Assembly (NCBI RefSeq): GCF_003048875.2
Contig: NZ_CP049264.1
Coordinates: 930,001-994,000 of the forward strand
Direction of reading: 5' to 3'
Length of the DNA: 64,000 nt
Source of the DNA: Campylobacter concisus
Lineage (GTDB): Bacteria > Campylobacterota > Campylobacteria > Campylobacterales > Campylobacteraceae
This document shows, in pieces, positions 36,544 through 43,545 of the stretch. Numbering within the stretch: the stretch's first letter is position 1; each line of letters opens with the position of its first letter. The translations under genes were made by a program, and so were the position numbers. Below the pieces are notes generated by a model, which worked only from the letters and a program-made list of their open reading frames with translations, did not search any database and was not told the origin of the DNA.

Positions 36544-36596
36544 AAAGCGTTAAGCATAAAATAATTATTGTTTAGTATAATTGCGACGAAGTTCAC

Positions 36597-36616
36597 GGCG
36601 GAACTTATTATCCGCC
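36597..36616. terminator. Possible bidirectional hairpin between convergent genes
   Basis: GGCGGA and TCCGCC pair over 6 bp with an 8-nt loop, 53 bp after the AsmA-like gene and 3 bp after the stop of the minus-strand Abi-like pseudogene. T-runs are poor on both sides. Confidence 0.4.
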
Positions 36617-36618
36617 AC

Positions 36619-37179
36619 TCATTCTAAGTATCTTGCCAGATCTTCATCAAAACAAAACAACGCATCATTAATGAAATCTTCTAACATTTGCGGATCAATG
36701 CCTACTAAAGTTTTACCAACACGAGTTGAAATTCTCGGCGTTTGATCGTCATTTAGCTTATAAAGATTTTCAAAATGAAATGCTCGATTTCGAATTTTAA
36801 CAGCAAGGTCATATAAAATCTTTACTTTTTGATAGTTTAAAAGTTTATTTTTGCGGTTAAATTTAGAATACTTTTTAAAATCAAGCTTATCAAGATTGAC
36901 GATATCATTGTGGATTTTGGCTTCATCGATGATTTTTGCCCAAAATCCAAAAGTTTGCTTTGAGACAAAGAGATCATCTATCTCAAAGTAGCCGCCAAAA
37001 GAGCTTAAAATATCTACCTTGTTATTATCCACTAAAGCCTTAAAATCTAAATTTCTAATGGCAATTTATAAATACCAAGCTTTTAAGCCAGCCTGTACTA
37101 GCAAAAAGTTCTTTTTATGCTCTTGCTCGTTTTTATAGCTCTTTAGGCGTTTGATTGAGAAAAATTTAACACTATCCAT
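36619..37179 (-). pseudogene. Abi/HEPN-like gene broken by one in-frame stop
   Basis: Reading from ATG 37179 gives MDSVKFFSIKRLKSY... up to a TAA at 37066-37068, then the same frame continues IAIRN...RNRAFHFENLYK... to a TGA at 36619. Residues around the stop read L-stop-IAIRN; changing TAA back to GAA gives LEIAIRN, which fits the conserved LEI.LRN helix of Abi_2/Abi-like proteins. The RNRAFH motif later on is a HEPN-type R(x4)H RNase motif. So a ~186-aa abortive-infection-like protein appears inactivated by a single base change. A GTG at 37032 could still start a C-terminal fragment of 137 aa. The family call is by motif only. Confidence 0.65.
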
Positions 37180-37198
37180 AAAAAATCAATAAATTCAT

Positions 37199-37230
37199 AA
37201 AATTTTACGCATTATAATACGTAAAATTTT
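37199..37230 (-). terminator. Inverted repeat at the end of hypA, possible terminator
   Basis: AAAATTTTACG (37199-37209) and CGTAAAATTTT (37220-37230) are perfect 11-bp arms around a 10-nt spacer, overlapping the hypA stop codon. In the hypA direction the second arm ends in TTTT. The same stretch lies upstream of the Abi-like pseudogene and contains TATAAT on the plus strand, so it could instead be an operator. Confidence 0.45.
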
Positions 37231-37570
37231 ACTTCATCTCAAGGCGCATAAGATACATATCCTCGCCGTCAGTCACCTTTAAATTTTGGCTTTTACACTT
37301 TGGACAAGTAAAGTCATTTTCGCTAAGCTCCCCGCCAAATCCACAGTCCAAACACTCTACGACAATGCCTTGTAAATTTATGACAAGCTCAGCGTTTTCG
37401 CAGATCGTGCCAGCCTTATAAACATCAAAGGCACTCTCTAGATAGTGTGGCTCCACTCCGCTTAAGCGACCAACCTTTATCTCGATCTTGCTTATCTCTT
37501 TTGCGTTTTCTTTGGCAGCATTTTTCTCGCAAAGGCTAACTAAATTTTGAACGATACTAAGCTCGTGCAT
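37229..37570 (-). CDS. hypA: Hydrogenase nickel incorporation protein HypA
   Basis: HypA delivers nickel to the hydrogenase large subunit with HypB. The 113-aa protein begins MHELSIV, with the N-terminal His2 nickel ligand, and has the zinc site CLDCGF...CPKC. It is the last gene of the hypBCDEA operon; its start overlaps the hypE stop by one base. In Helicobacter HypA also serves urease; no urease gene is seen here. Confidence 0.95.
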   Translation of the reverse strand: MHELSIVQNLVSLCEKNAAKENAKEISKIEIKVGRLSGVEPHYLESAFDVYKAGTICENAELVINLQGIVVECLDCGFGGELSENDFTCPKCKSQNLKVTDGEDMYLMRLEMK

Positions 37571-38562
37571 TAGCAGATCCTTGGTAGCAGCTCGCCCTTT
37601 GGCGGCTCGAGAAATCTTCTTGATTTATAGGCGTTTTCGATGATGACACGCTCGTTTTTTGCCTCCATTACCTCGCCTATTATCATCGCGTTTTTATCAA
37701 ATTCTCTTAAAATTTTAAGTGCCTCTTCAGCCTGGCTCTCATCAACAGCCATTACAAAAGTGCCCTCATTTGCAAGCTCATAAGGTTCAAATCCAAACAG
37801 CTCACAAACGCCCATCACTTCGTCTGCGACCTTGATATTTTCTTCAAAAACTAAGATGTCAAATTTGCTAAATTTAGCCCACTCGTTTAGCACCGCACTT
37901 AGTCCACCCCTTGTCGCATCACGCATAGTTTGTGGCTTTATGCCAGAGCTAAGCAGCTTTAAAACAACCTCTTTTAGGCTCTTGCAGTCACTTTTTAGAT
38001 CAAGCCCAAGCTCAAATTCCTCTCTTGCAGCTAGCACCACGCCGCCGTGTCTGCCAACATCTCCAGAGATTAAGATTTTTGCTCCTGCTTTTAAATTTTT
38101 AAGCTCCACGCCTTCGCAAACTATCTCGCCGATGCCTGCTGTGTTTATAAAAATTTTATCGCATTTGCCCTTTGGCACGACCTTCGTATCGCCGCAAACC
38201 ACGCTCACTCCGCTATCTTTGCAAGTTTTTGCAAGCGAGCCAAGCACCTTTTCAAGCTCCTCTATGCTAAGCCCCTCTTCGATGATGAGCGAGCAGCTTA
38301 GGTATTTTGCGCTTGCTCCAACCATCGCAAGGTCGTTTATCGTGCCACAAGCCGCGATCTTGCCGATGTCGCCGCCATTAAAAAAAATGGGAGTTACCAC
38401 AAAGCTATCGGAGCTAAATGCGATCTTGCCGTTTAAATTTAGTATCGCTGAGTCGTTGCTCTGTCTTAAAATTTCATTATCAAAAATTTTAAATATCGTC
38501 TCGTTTATAAGCGAGTTCATCTCCTCGCCGCCGCCGCCGTGGCTTAGCATTATCTTTTTCAT
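37570..38562 (-). CDS. hypE: Carbamoyl dehydratase HypE
   Basis: HypE dehydrates the carbamoyl group placed on its C-terminal Cys by HypF, giving the thiocyanate that supplies CN ligands of the NiFe site. The 330-aa protein has the PurM-like start LSHGGGGEEM, DATRGGLSAVLNEWA and ends in PRIC with the required terminal Cys. AAGGA lies before the ATG. hypD is 8 nt upstream. Confidence 0.95.
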   Translation of the reverse strand: MKKIMLSHGGGGEEMNSLINETIFKIFDNEILRQSNDSAILNLNGKIAFSSDSFVVTPIFFNGGDIGKIAACGTINDLAMVGASAKYLSCSLIIEEGLSIEELEKVLGSLAKTCKDSGVSVVCGDTKVVPKGKCDKIFINTAGIGEIVCEGVELKNLKAGAKILISGDVGRHGGVVLAAREEFELGLDLKSDCKSLKEVVLKLLSSGIKPQTMRDATRGGLSAVLNEWAKFSKFDILVFEENIKVADEVMGVCELFGFEPYELANEGTFVMAVDESQAEEALKILREFDKNAMIIGEVMEAKNERVIIENAYKSRRFLEPPKGELLPRIC

Positions 38563-38570
38563 TAAATTCC

Positions 38571-39659
38571 TTAACCAACTCTTGCGTATTTAAAATATGC
38601 CGCACAAGCGCCCTCGCTTGATACCATGCACGATCCTATCGGATTTTGTGGGTTACAGACCTTGCCAAAGACCTTACAATCAGTCGGTTTTGCCAGCCCC
38701 CTTAAAATTTGCCCACAAATGCAAGCCTTGCTCTCGCCAGCGCTCTCTACACTGCAGTCAAACTGCACTCTAGCGTCAAGATAGGCAAACTCATCTTTTA
38801 GCTTCATGCCGCTTTGCGCTATCTCGCCAAGGCCTCTCCAGACAAAGTCGCACGGCTCAAAGTACTTAGCTATGAGCTCTTTTGCCTTGACGTTGCCCTC
38901 TTCTTTGACCGCTCTTGCGTACTCGTTATAGACTTCATAGGTGCCTGCGTTTTGCTGACGGACTAAATTTAGCACACTTGCCATGATGTCAAGCGGCTCA
39001 AAACCGCTAATGGCGATGGGCCTTTTAAATTCACTCGCTAATTCTTTGTAAATTTTACTGCCCGTGATGACGCTCACGTGACTTGGTCCCAAAAATGCGT
39101 CTATCCTTACGTTTTCATCGCTCATTATAGCTCTAACTGGCGCTGGGACGGTCACGTGATTTATATGAAAGTATAAATTTTTAATGCCCTCTTGCACCAC
39201 TTTTTCAACCAAATTTGCGCTCATCGGCGTCGTTGTCTCAAAGCCAATGGCAAAAAATATAACCTTTTTGTCTGGATTTTGCTTAGCGATATTTAGTGCA
39301 TCAAGTGGCGTGTAAAGTGCCCTTATGTCGTGTCCTTCGCCGCGAAGCTTTTGCAAGCTTGTCTTTGAGCCAGGCACTCTTAGCATGTCAGCTAGCGTGC
39401 AAAAGATAACGTTATCCATGCTGGCTAGCTTACAGGCCTCGTCTATGCGGCTCTTTGGCATCACGCAGACTGGACAGCCTGGGCCATGGACGAAATTTAT
39501 ATGCTCTCCAACCAAGCTTGGCAGTGCAAATTTCATAATGCTATGCGTATGGCCGCCGCAAATTTCCATGATATTTAGCGGTTTTACGCTCTCTTTTTGT
39601 ATCAGTTTTGAAAGGGCTAGGATTAAATTTTTATCGCGAAAGTCATTGATAAGATCCAT
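38571..39659 (-). CDS. hypD: Hydrogenase maturation protein HypD
   Basis: HypD is the iron-sulfur scaffold that, with HypC, holds the Fe(CN)2CO unit. Diagnostic segments are MEICGGHTHSIMKF, HGPGCPVCVMP, GFETTTPMSA and the late Cys cluster region CDFVWRGLG...CICGQILRG. I use ATG 39659, which shares TGATG with the hypC stop; a TTG one codon earlier is also in frame. Confidence 0.95.
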   Translation of the reverse strand: MDLINDFRDKNLILALSKLIQKESVKPLNIMEICGGHTHSIMKFALPSLVGEHINFVHGPGCPVCVMPKSRIDEACKLASMDNVIFCTLADMLRVPGSKTSLQKLRGEGHDIRALYTPLDALNIAKQNPDKKVIFFAIGFETTTPMSANLVEKVVQEGIKNLYFHINHVTVPAPVRAIMSDENVRIDAFLGPSHVSVITGSKIYKELASEFKRPIAISGFEPLDIMASVLNLVRQQNAGTYEVYNEYARAVKEEGNVKAKELIAKYFEPCDFVWRGLGEIAQSGMKLKDEFAYLDARVQFDCSVESAGESKACICGQILRGLAKPTDCKVFGKVCNPQNPIGSCMVSSEGACAAYFKYARVG

Positions 39660-39898
39660 CAAATTTTCCCCGCGTCCATATCCTCAGCGATCTTTTGATA
39701 GACCTCCAAGCTCTCAAGCGCAAACTGCGTGTCGATCTTTTGCATGGCGTATCCAACGTGGATTAGCACGTATTCGCCAACTTTTACCTCTTCAGATATG
39801 AGATCTAGGCTTACCTTTCTAGTAACGCCCAGAGTCTCGACGGTAGCGACGTTGTTTTCGTCTATTTCTATTACTTTTGAAGGGATCGAGAGGCACAT
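39659..39898 (-). CDS. hypC: HypC/HybG/HupF family hydrogenase chaperone
   Basis: A 79-aa chaperone starting MCLSIPSKVIEI; Cys2 carries the Fe(CN)2CO group between HypD and the immature large subunit. VGEYVLIHVGYAMQKID is the conserved beta-barrel part. It shares one base with both hypB and hypD boundaries, so translation is coupled. Confidence 0.95.
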   Translation of the reverse strand: MCLSIPSKVIEIDENNVATVETLGVTRKVSLDLISEEVKVGEYVLIHVGYAMQKIDTQFALESLEVYQKIAEDMDAGKI

Positions 39899-40710
39899 TA
39901 TCTTAGCTCTTTTTTAAATTCCAAATAACTTATCCATTTATCGATGCCCTCGCCTGTTTTGCTATCTACTACAAAGATATCGACCTTTGGATTTAGTTTT
40001 CTAGCGTCGTTTTTCACTCTCTCGATATCAAAGTCGAAGTGCGGTGCGAGCGAAGCTTTAGTGATCAAAAGCACGTCAGCAGCCCTAAACATCACTGGAT
40101 ATTTGCTAACCTTATCATCGCCCTCTGGCACTGAAAGAAGCACAGCGTTAAAGTGCGAGCCAACGTCGTAGCTTGCAGGACAGACTAAATTTCCAACATT
40201 TTCTATAAAGACTAGATCAAGCTCGTTTAGTGGCAGATGATGAAGCCCCTCATGCACCATAAAAGCGTCCAAGTGGCAGGTCTGGCCTGTGCTTATCTGA
40301 TGAGCTTTTGCGCCAGCTTTTACTATGCGGTCGGCATCTTGATTTGTTTCTAAATCACCCTCGACAACGCCTATTTTAAATTTACTAGCCTTTATCGTAG
40401 CCTCTAAAAGCGTAGTTTTGCCAGCGCCTGGGCTACTCATCAAATTTACACAAAGTATCTTTTTCTCATCAAGATGCGCTCTGTTATGAGCGGCCTCTTT
40501 GTCGTTTTCAGAGAGAATTTTCTCTATCACGTCTATGGTTTTGCTCTCGTTTAGCACAGGGTGTGCATGAGCCTCGTGGCTATGCTCGTGTGCGTCATGA
40601 GCGTGATCTGTATGCCCATCGTGAGTGTGTGGGTGTGAGTGAGTGGTACCATCAGCGTGAGTGTGAGTGTGGGCGTGATTACCCATTGAACAACCGCAGT
40701 CTTTACACAT
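39898..40710 (-). CDS. hypB: Hydrogenase nickel incorporation GTPase HypB
   Basis: HypB is the GTPase that drives nickel insertion. The N terminus has the CKDCGC nickel site and then a His-rich segment with 16 His between residues 12 and 50, able to store nickel. The GTPase part has the P-loop SSPGAGKTTLLE, EGDLETNQDADR and FIENVGNLVCPA. GGAT lies before the ATG. It heads the hypBCDEA operon, 123 bp downstream of the GDYXXLXY gene. Confidence 0.95.
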   Translation of the reverse strand: MCKDCGCSMGNHAHTHTHADGTTHSHPHTHDGHTDHAHDAHEHSHEAHAHPVLNESKTIDVIEKILSENDKEAAHNRAHLDEKKILCVNLMSSPGAGKTTLLEATIKASKFKIGVVEGDLETNQDADRIVKAGAKAHQISTGQTCHLDAFMVHEGLHHLPLNELDLVFIENVGNLVCPASYDVGSHFNAVLLSVPEGDDKVSKYPVMFRAADVLLITKASLAPHFDFDIERVKNDARKLNPKVDIFVVDSKTGEGIDKWISYLEFKKELR

Positions 40711-40833
40711 TTTATTATCCTTTTTTATTAATTTTCAGAGATTTTAACGCTTAAATTTAAAAATAAAATTAAAATTTAAGGGCATTTTATGCAAATGAGA
40801 TAAATTAACCCGTTTTTTAATCATCCTTTAAAT

Positions 40834-41466
40834 TTACCTTTGATCTTGCAAGCGAACTGGCTCTTCAAAGCTCTCGTTATCATCTGTGTAGCCATTTTCG
40901 TCAAAATTTTCATCATTGCTTCTTTTTTTACCATTTGGCGTGATGATGAGATCTTTTAGCCTTGCCCTACCATCATCCATCACCATCAAAACAGCAACAG
41001 TATCCACATCTTGATCCATCATCTCTCGCTCAGTTTGCTTTGCCTTTTTAGTTGGCATGTAAAACTCTTCGATGCCATATTTTACAAATAAATATCCATC
41101 AAATTTGCCAGCTAAGAAAAGAACGTCTTTTGGCTTAGTAAAGCTAAATTTATCAAAAGCGTAAGTGGCATTAGCATCTTGCTTTAAAATGGCGTAAATT
41201 TCATCATTTTTTGAGATATTTCTATCATATATATATATCTCAACGCCAGTTTTTTCATCAAATTTAGACTGCTGCAGATTTGAAAAATCTGAAAAATCAT
41301 AGCTCAAGCTCACGTAGTTTCCGCGAAAGAGATCCCTTGGATCGTAGAGATTTACCCTCACTTTTACCTCTTTTCCAAGGTAAAGTGGCATGAGCGCGTA
41401 TGCAAGCATCGCAATTATTAGTAAAATTTGAAAGATTATAGCTAGTATTAGTGATCTTATCTTCAT
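40834..41466 (-). CDS. GDYXXLXY-type membrane-anchored protein
   Basis: A 210-aa protein with an N-terminal membrane helix (LILAIIFQILLIIAMLAYALM) and the family motif region DPRDLFRGNYVSLSY, a variant of GDYxxLxY with Asn in place of Asp. Proteins of this family sit beside DUF2157 proteins in many genomes, as here (4-nt overlap with the upstream DUF2157 gene). The function is unknown. The acidic C terminus (residues ~170-205) is low complexity. Confidence 0.8.
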   Translation of the reverse strand: MKIRSLILAIIFQILLIIAMLAYALMPLYLGKEVKVRVNLYDPRDLFRGNYVSLSYDFSDFSNLQQSKFDEKTGVEIYIYDRNISKNDEIYAILKQDANATYAFDKFSFTKPKDVLFLAGKFDGYLFVKYGIEEFYMPTKKAKQTEREMMDQDVDTVAVLMVMDDGRARLKDLIITPNGKKRSNDENFDENGYTDDNESFEEPVRLQDQR

Positions 41467-42725
41467 TTTGTACGTCCTTTTTTAGCAGCAACTGCGAGCA
41501 CGACGAAGGCAAAGATGATAAATAGCGCCGTAGCCCCTAAATAATCGCCTATTAGCTCAAAGTATCTAACCACAGCAACTAAGAATATCATGCATAGTCC
41601 AAACGTTAGCTCGCCATTTTTGATAAGCACGGCTGCAACGATGATGTTTGCTAGCGAGAAGAAGATATTTGCATATCCCATGCCCAAGCTAAAGACAAAT
41701 GGCAACGCAAAGAGTATCAAGCCAAGAAGCAGGCCGCTTTTGTTTTTTTCTTTGAAAAATAGCGCAATGCTAGCGATGCCAAATACGGCAAAAACCTTGC
41801 CAAAACTGCTATAAAAAAATGCTTTTGCAAACCAAAATTTATCTTCTTCTAGCTCGTAGATATCGCCATTTGCATAAGCTATCAGGCAAACGATCAAGAT
41901 AACGATGCCAAGATACTTGCCAAAGCCTTTTACAAGGTGCGCCAGCCTATCTCTAAAGCCAGCTAACGTGCTAAAGAGCGCGACAAGTAAAAGCGCGTAT
42001 GAGAGCGACAAAGTAGCAGCCATCGGCGCTCTAAACATAAGATCATAGCCATAAAATTCATTAAACCCGCTGATCCTAGCGCAAAGCGAAACGATGTAGA
42101 AAAATATATCCGCTAGAAGCACAATCGCAAGAAAAATAGAGTCACTTTTATAAAGCGTGTAGGCGCCAAGGACTATAAAGACGATAAATTCATAAGCAAA
42201 CTCGCCGCCCGTGCCCTTTAAAACAAACCAGATCGTCGCAAAAACAAGGCTTTGAGCCACTAGCAGACCCTTTTTGCTAGCAAAAGAGAGAGCCATAGCT
42301 CCAATGCTCCAGAGCAAAACTCCGCCACTTGGCTCGTCGCTAATATTATAAATTTGAGCGATAAGCGCTATGGCAGCTCCGTAGCAGAAATTTCCCAAAA
42401 AGAGCGTGGCTGTGCCAAGCTTATCTTTGTCTTTTTTAAGATAATAAACTCCGCCAAAATTTAAAAGAGCAAGCACTCCAAAGATGATGACAAGGCGTCC
42501 CATCCTTGGTATCTCCTCCCAGTAAGCTCCAACAAGGGTAAAAAATGCCAGCGCGAAAAAGAGATAAGCAACCAACTTTAAGATAAAGCTAGTCTTTTCG
42601 CTATGAGCGTTTATATCTATATCATATAAATTTGCTATCTTTAAAGCGGTGGCCTTATCGACCACATCCTCTTTTTGCCAGCGATCTAGCTCTTTGGCTA
42701 GAAAATTTCTATTGTAAAAATTCAT
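41463..42725 (-). CDS. DUF2157 domain membrane protein
   Basis: A 420-aa protein with a short cytoplasmic N-terminal part (LAKELDRWQKEDVVDKATA), typical of DUF2157, followed by about ten or more hydrophobic helices. No catalytic motif is visible. It forms a two-gene unit with the GDYXXLXY protein and separates nikR from hypBCDEA. The role is unknown. Confidence 0.82.
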   Translation of the reverse strand: MNFYNRNFLAKELDRWQKEDVVDKATALKIANLYDIDINAHSEKTSFILKLVAYLFFALAFFTLVGAYWEEIPRMGRLVIIFGVLALLNFGGVYYLKKDKDKLGTATLFLGNFCYGAAIALIAQIYNISDEPSGGVLLWSIGAMALSFASKKGLLVAQSLVFATIWFVLKGTGGEFAYEFIVFIVLGAYTLYKSDSIFLAIVLLADIFFYIVSLCARISGFNEFYGYDLMFRAPMAATLSLSYALLLVALFSTLAGFRDRLAHLVKGFGKYLGIVILIVCLIAYANGDIYELEEDKFWFAKAFFYSSFGKVFAVFGIASIALFFKEKNKSGLLLGLILFALPFVFSLGMGYANIFFSLANIIVAAVLIKNGELTFGLCMIFLVAVVRYFELIGDYLGATALFIIFAFVVLAVAAKKGRTK

Positions 42726-43086
42726 CTTTCATTCTCTTTAAATGACATTTTTTTGTGGCTAATGATAGCATACAAGTGCCAAAAATGCTAGAACAAAAAT
42801 AAAGCAAAAAAGGGAGAAATTTAAAAAGCCAAAAAACTTGGGCGGGCTTTTGCAAATTTAGCTTTAGCCAAAGCCCAAGTAAAAAACAAACGGTCATCAA
42901 ACTTTCGCCACAAAAAAGATATCAGGCACGCAAGAAATAGCAAAACCCAATAACAATTTGCAAAAATGGATCACAAAAACTGCTAAAAACTACCAAAAAG
43001 ACAAAATAAGACAAGCTCTGCAGCCAAGAGAGCGCTGCTAACTATTTACAAAAAACCTAAATTTAAGAGCCAAAAAAGCTTTTAGC
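42726..43086. other. 361-bp intergenic region downstream of nikR
   Basis: Contains the nikR terminator hairpin at 43050-43098 and presumably the promoter of the DUF2157 gene. The remainder is A-rich sequence with repeated CAAAAA words; no gene is supported. Confidence 0.5.
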
Positions 43087-43098
43087 TTAAAATTTAGG
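43050..43098 (-). terminator. Rho-independent terminator of nikR
   Basis: In the nikR direction CCTAAATTT(T)AAGC pairs with CTTAAATTTAGG (9 perfect bp plus a bulged extension) and is followed at once by six T residues (43055-43050). The stem starts inside the nikR stop region. Confidence 0.8.
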
Positions 43099-43500
43099 CA
43101 CAGCGGCCTTTGTAAGTTTAGAAAACTTAACACCCTTTAAGCCAGCAATCCTGTCAGCAAAGCGCTCTATCTTGCTAGCCTCACCTCTTATCGAGATCGT
43201 TTCTAAGCAGTTGTGGTGATCGACATGAACGTGATTTGTGCAGATGATCTTCACATCAGAGTCATGCTCGATATCCATTTTTTTATTCACCAAATCGTTG
43301 TGATGATGCACATAAATGAGCGTCAAAACCCCAATCAACTCCTCGTTAGCGTCCTTCCAGCTGTCGCTTACGATCTTTTCACGGATCAAATCCCTTGTAA
43401 ATTCACTCCTAGAAGCGTAGCCTTGTTCGCTAACTTTTCTATCTAGTTCGTCTAGTAATTGACTAGGCAAAGAAACACTAAAACGTATAACACTATCCAT
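43087..43500 (-). CDS. nikR: Nickel-responsive transcriptional regulator NikR
   Basis: A 137-aa ribbon-helix-helix repressor. The N terminus ([31 protein letters not shown]) is the DNA-binding domain; the C-terminal ACT-like domain has the nickel ligands in [11 protein letters not shown] (two His and Cys98) and an upstream His in EHDSD. I use ATG 43500, with AAAGGAG 6 nt before it, not the ATG 13 codons earlier that lies in the operator-like palindrome. It follows hypF closely, so the regulator lies in the hydrogenase gene set it may control. Confidence 0.94.
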   Translation of the reverse strand: MDSVIRFSVSLPSQLLDELDRKVSEQGYASRSEFTRDLIREKIVSDSWKDANEELIGVLTLIYVHHHNDLVNKKMDIEHDSDVKIICTNHVHVDHHNCLETISIRGEASKIERFADRIAGLKGVKFSKLTKAAVPKF

Positions 43501-43530
43501 TTTTTGCTCCTTTCTCGTTTGATTACCGTT

Positions 43531-43543
43531 TATAATCATTATA
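43531..43543. promoter_or_regulatory. 13-bp palindrome upstream of nikR
   Basis: TATAATCATTATA has 6-bp arms about one central base and lies 31 bp before the nikR ATG, in the 45-bp gap after hypF. It resembles the AT-rich half-sites (TATTATT-like) bound by Helicobacter NikR and also contains a -10-like TATAAT, so it could be an autoregulatory operator or a promoter. Confidence 0.45.
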
Positions 43544-43545
43544 CA

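Noticed and set aside
37019-37032. Abi-like C-terminal part as an independent gene starting at GTG 37032
   Set aside because: The upstream sequence in the same frame continues the protein family pattern, so a single gene with a nonsense change explains it better, though restart is possible.
37832-38593. 253-codon plus-strand open frame
   Set aside because: Opposite strand of hypE; Ser/Pro/Leu-rich reverse-frame composition and no ribosome binding site.
42709-42900. Short hydrophobic minus-strand frame upstream of the DUF2157 gene
   Set aside because: Overlaps the DUF2157 start in another frame and lacks a ribosome binding site; hydrophobicity follows from T-rich DNA.
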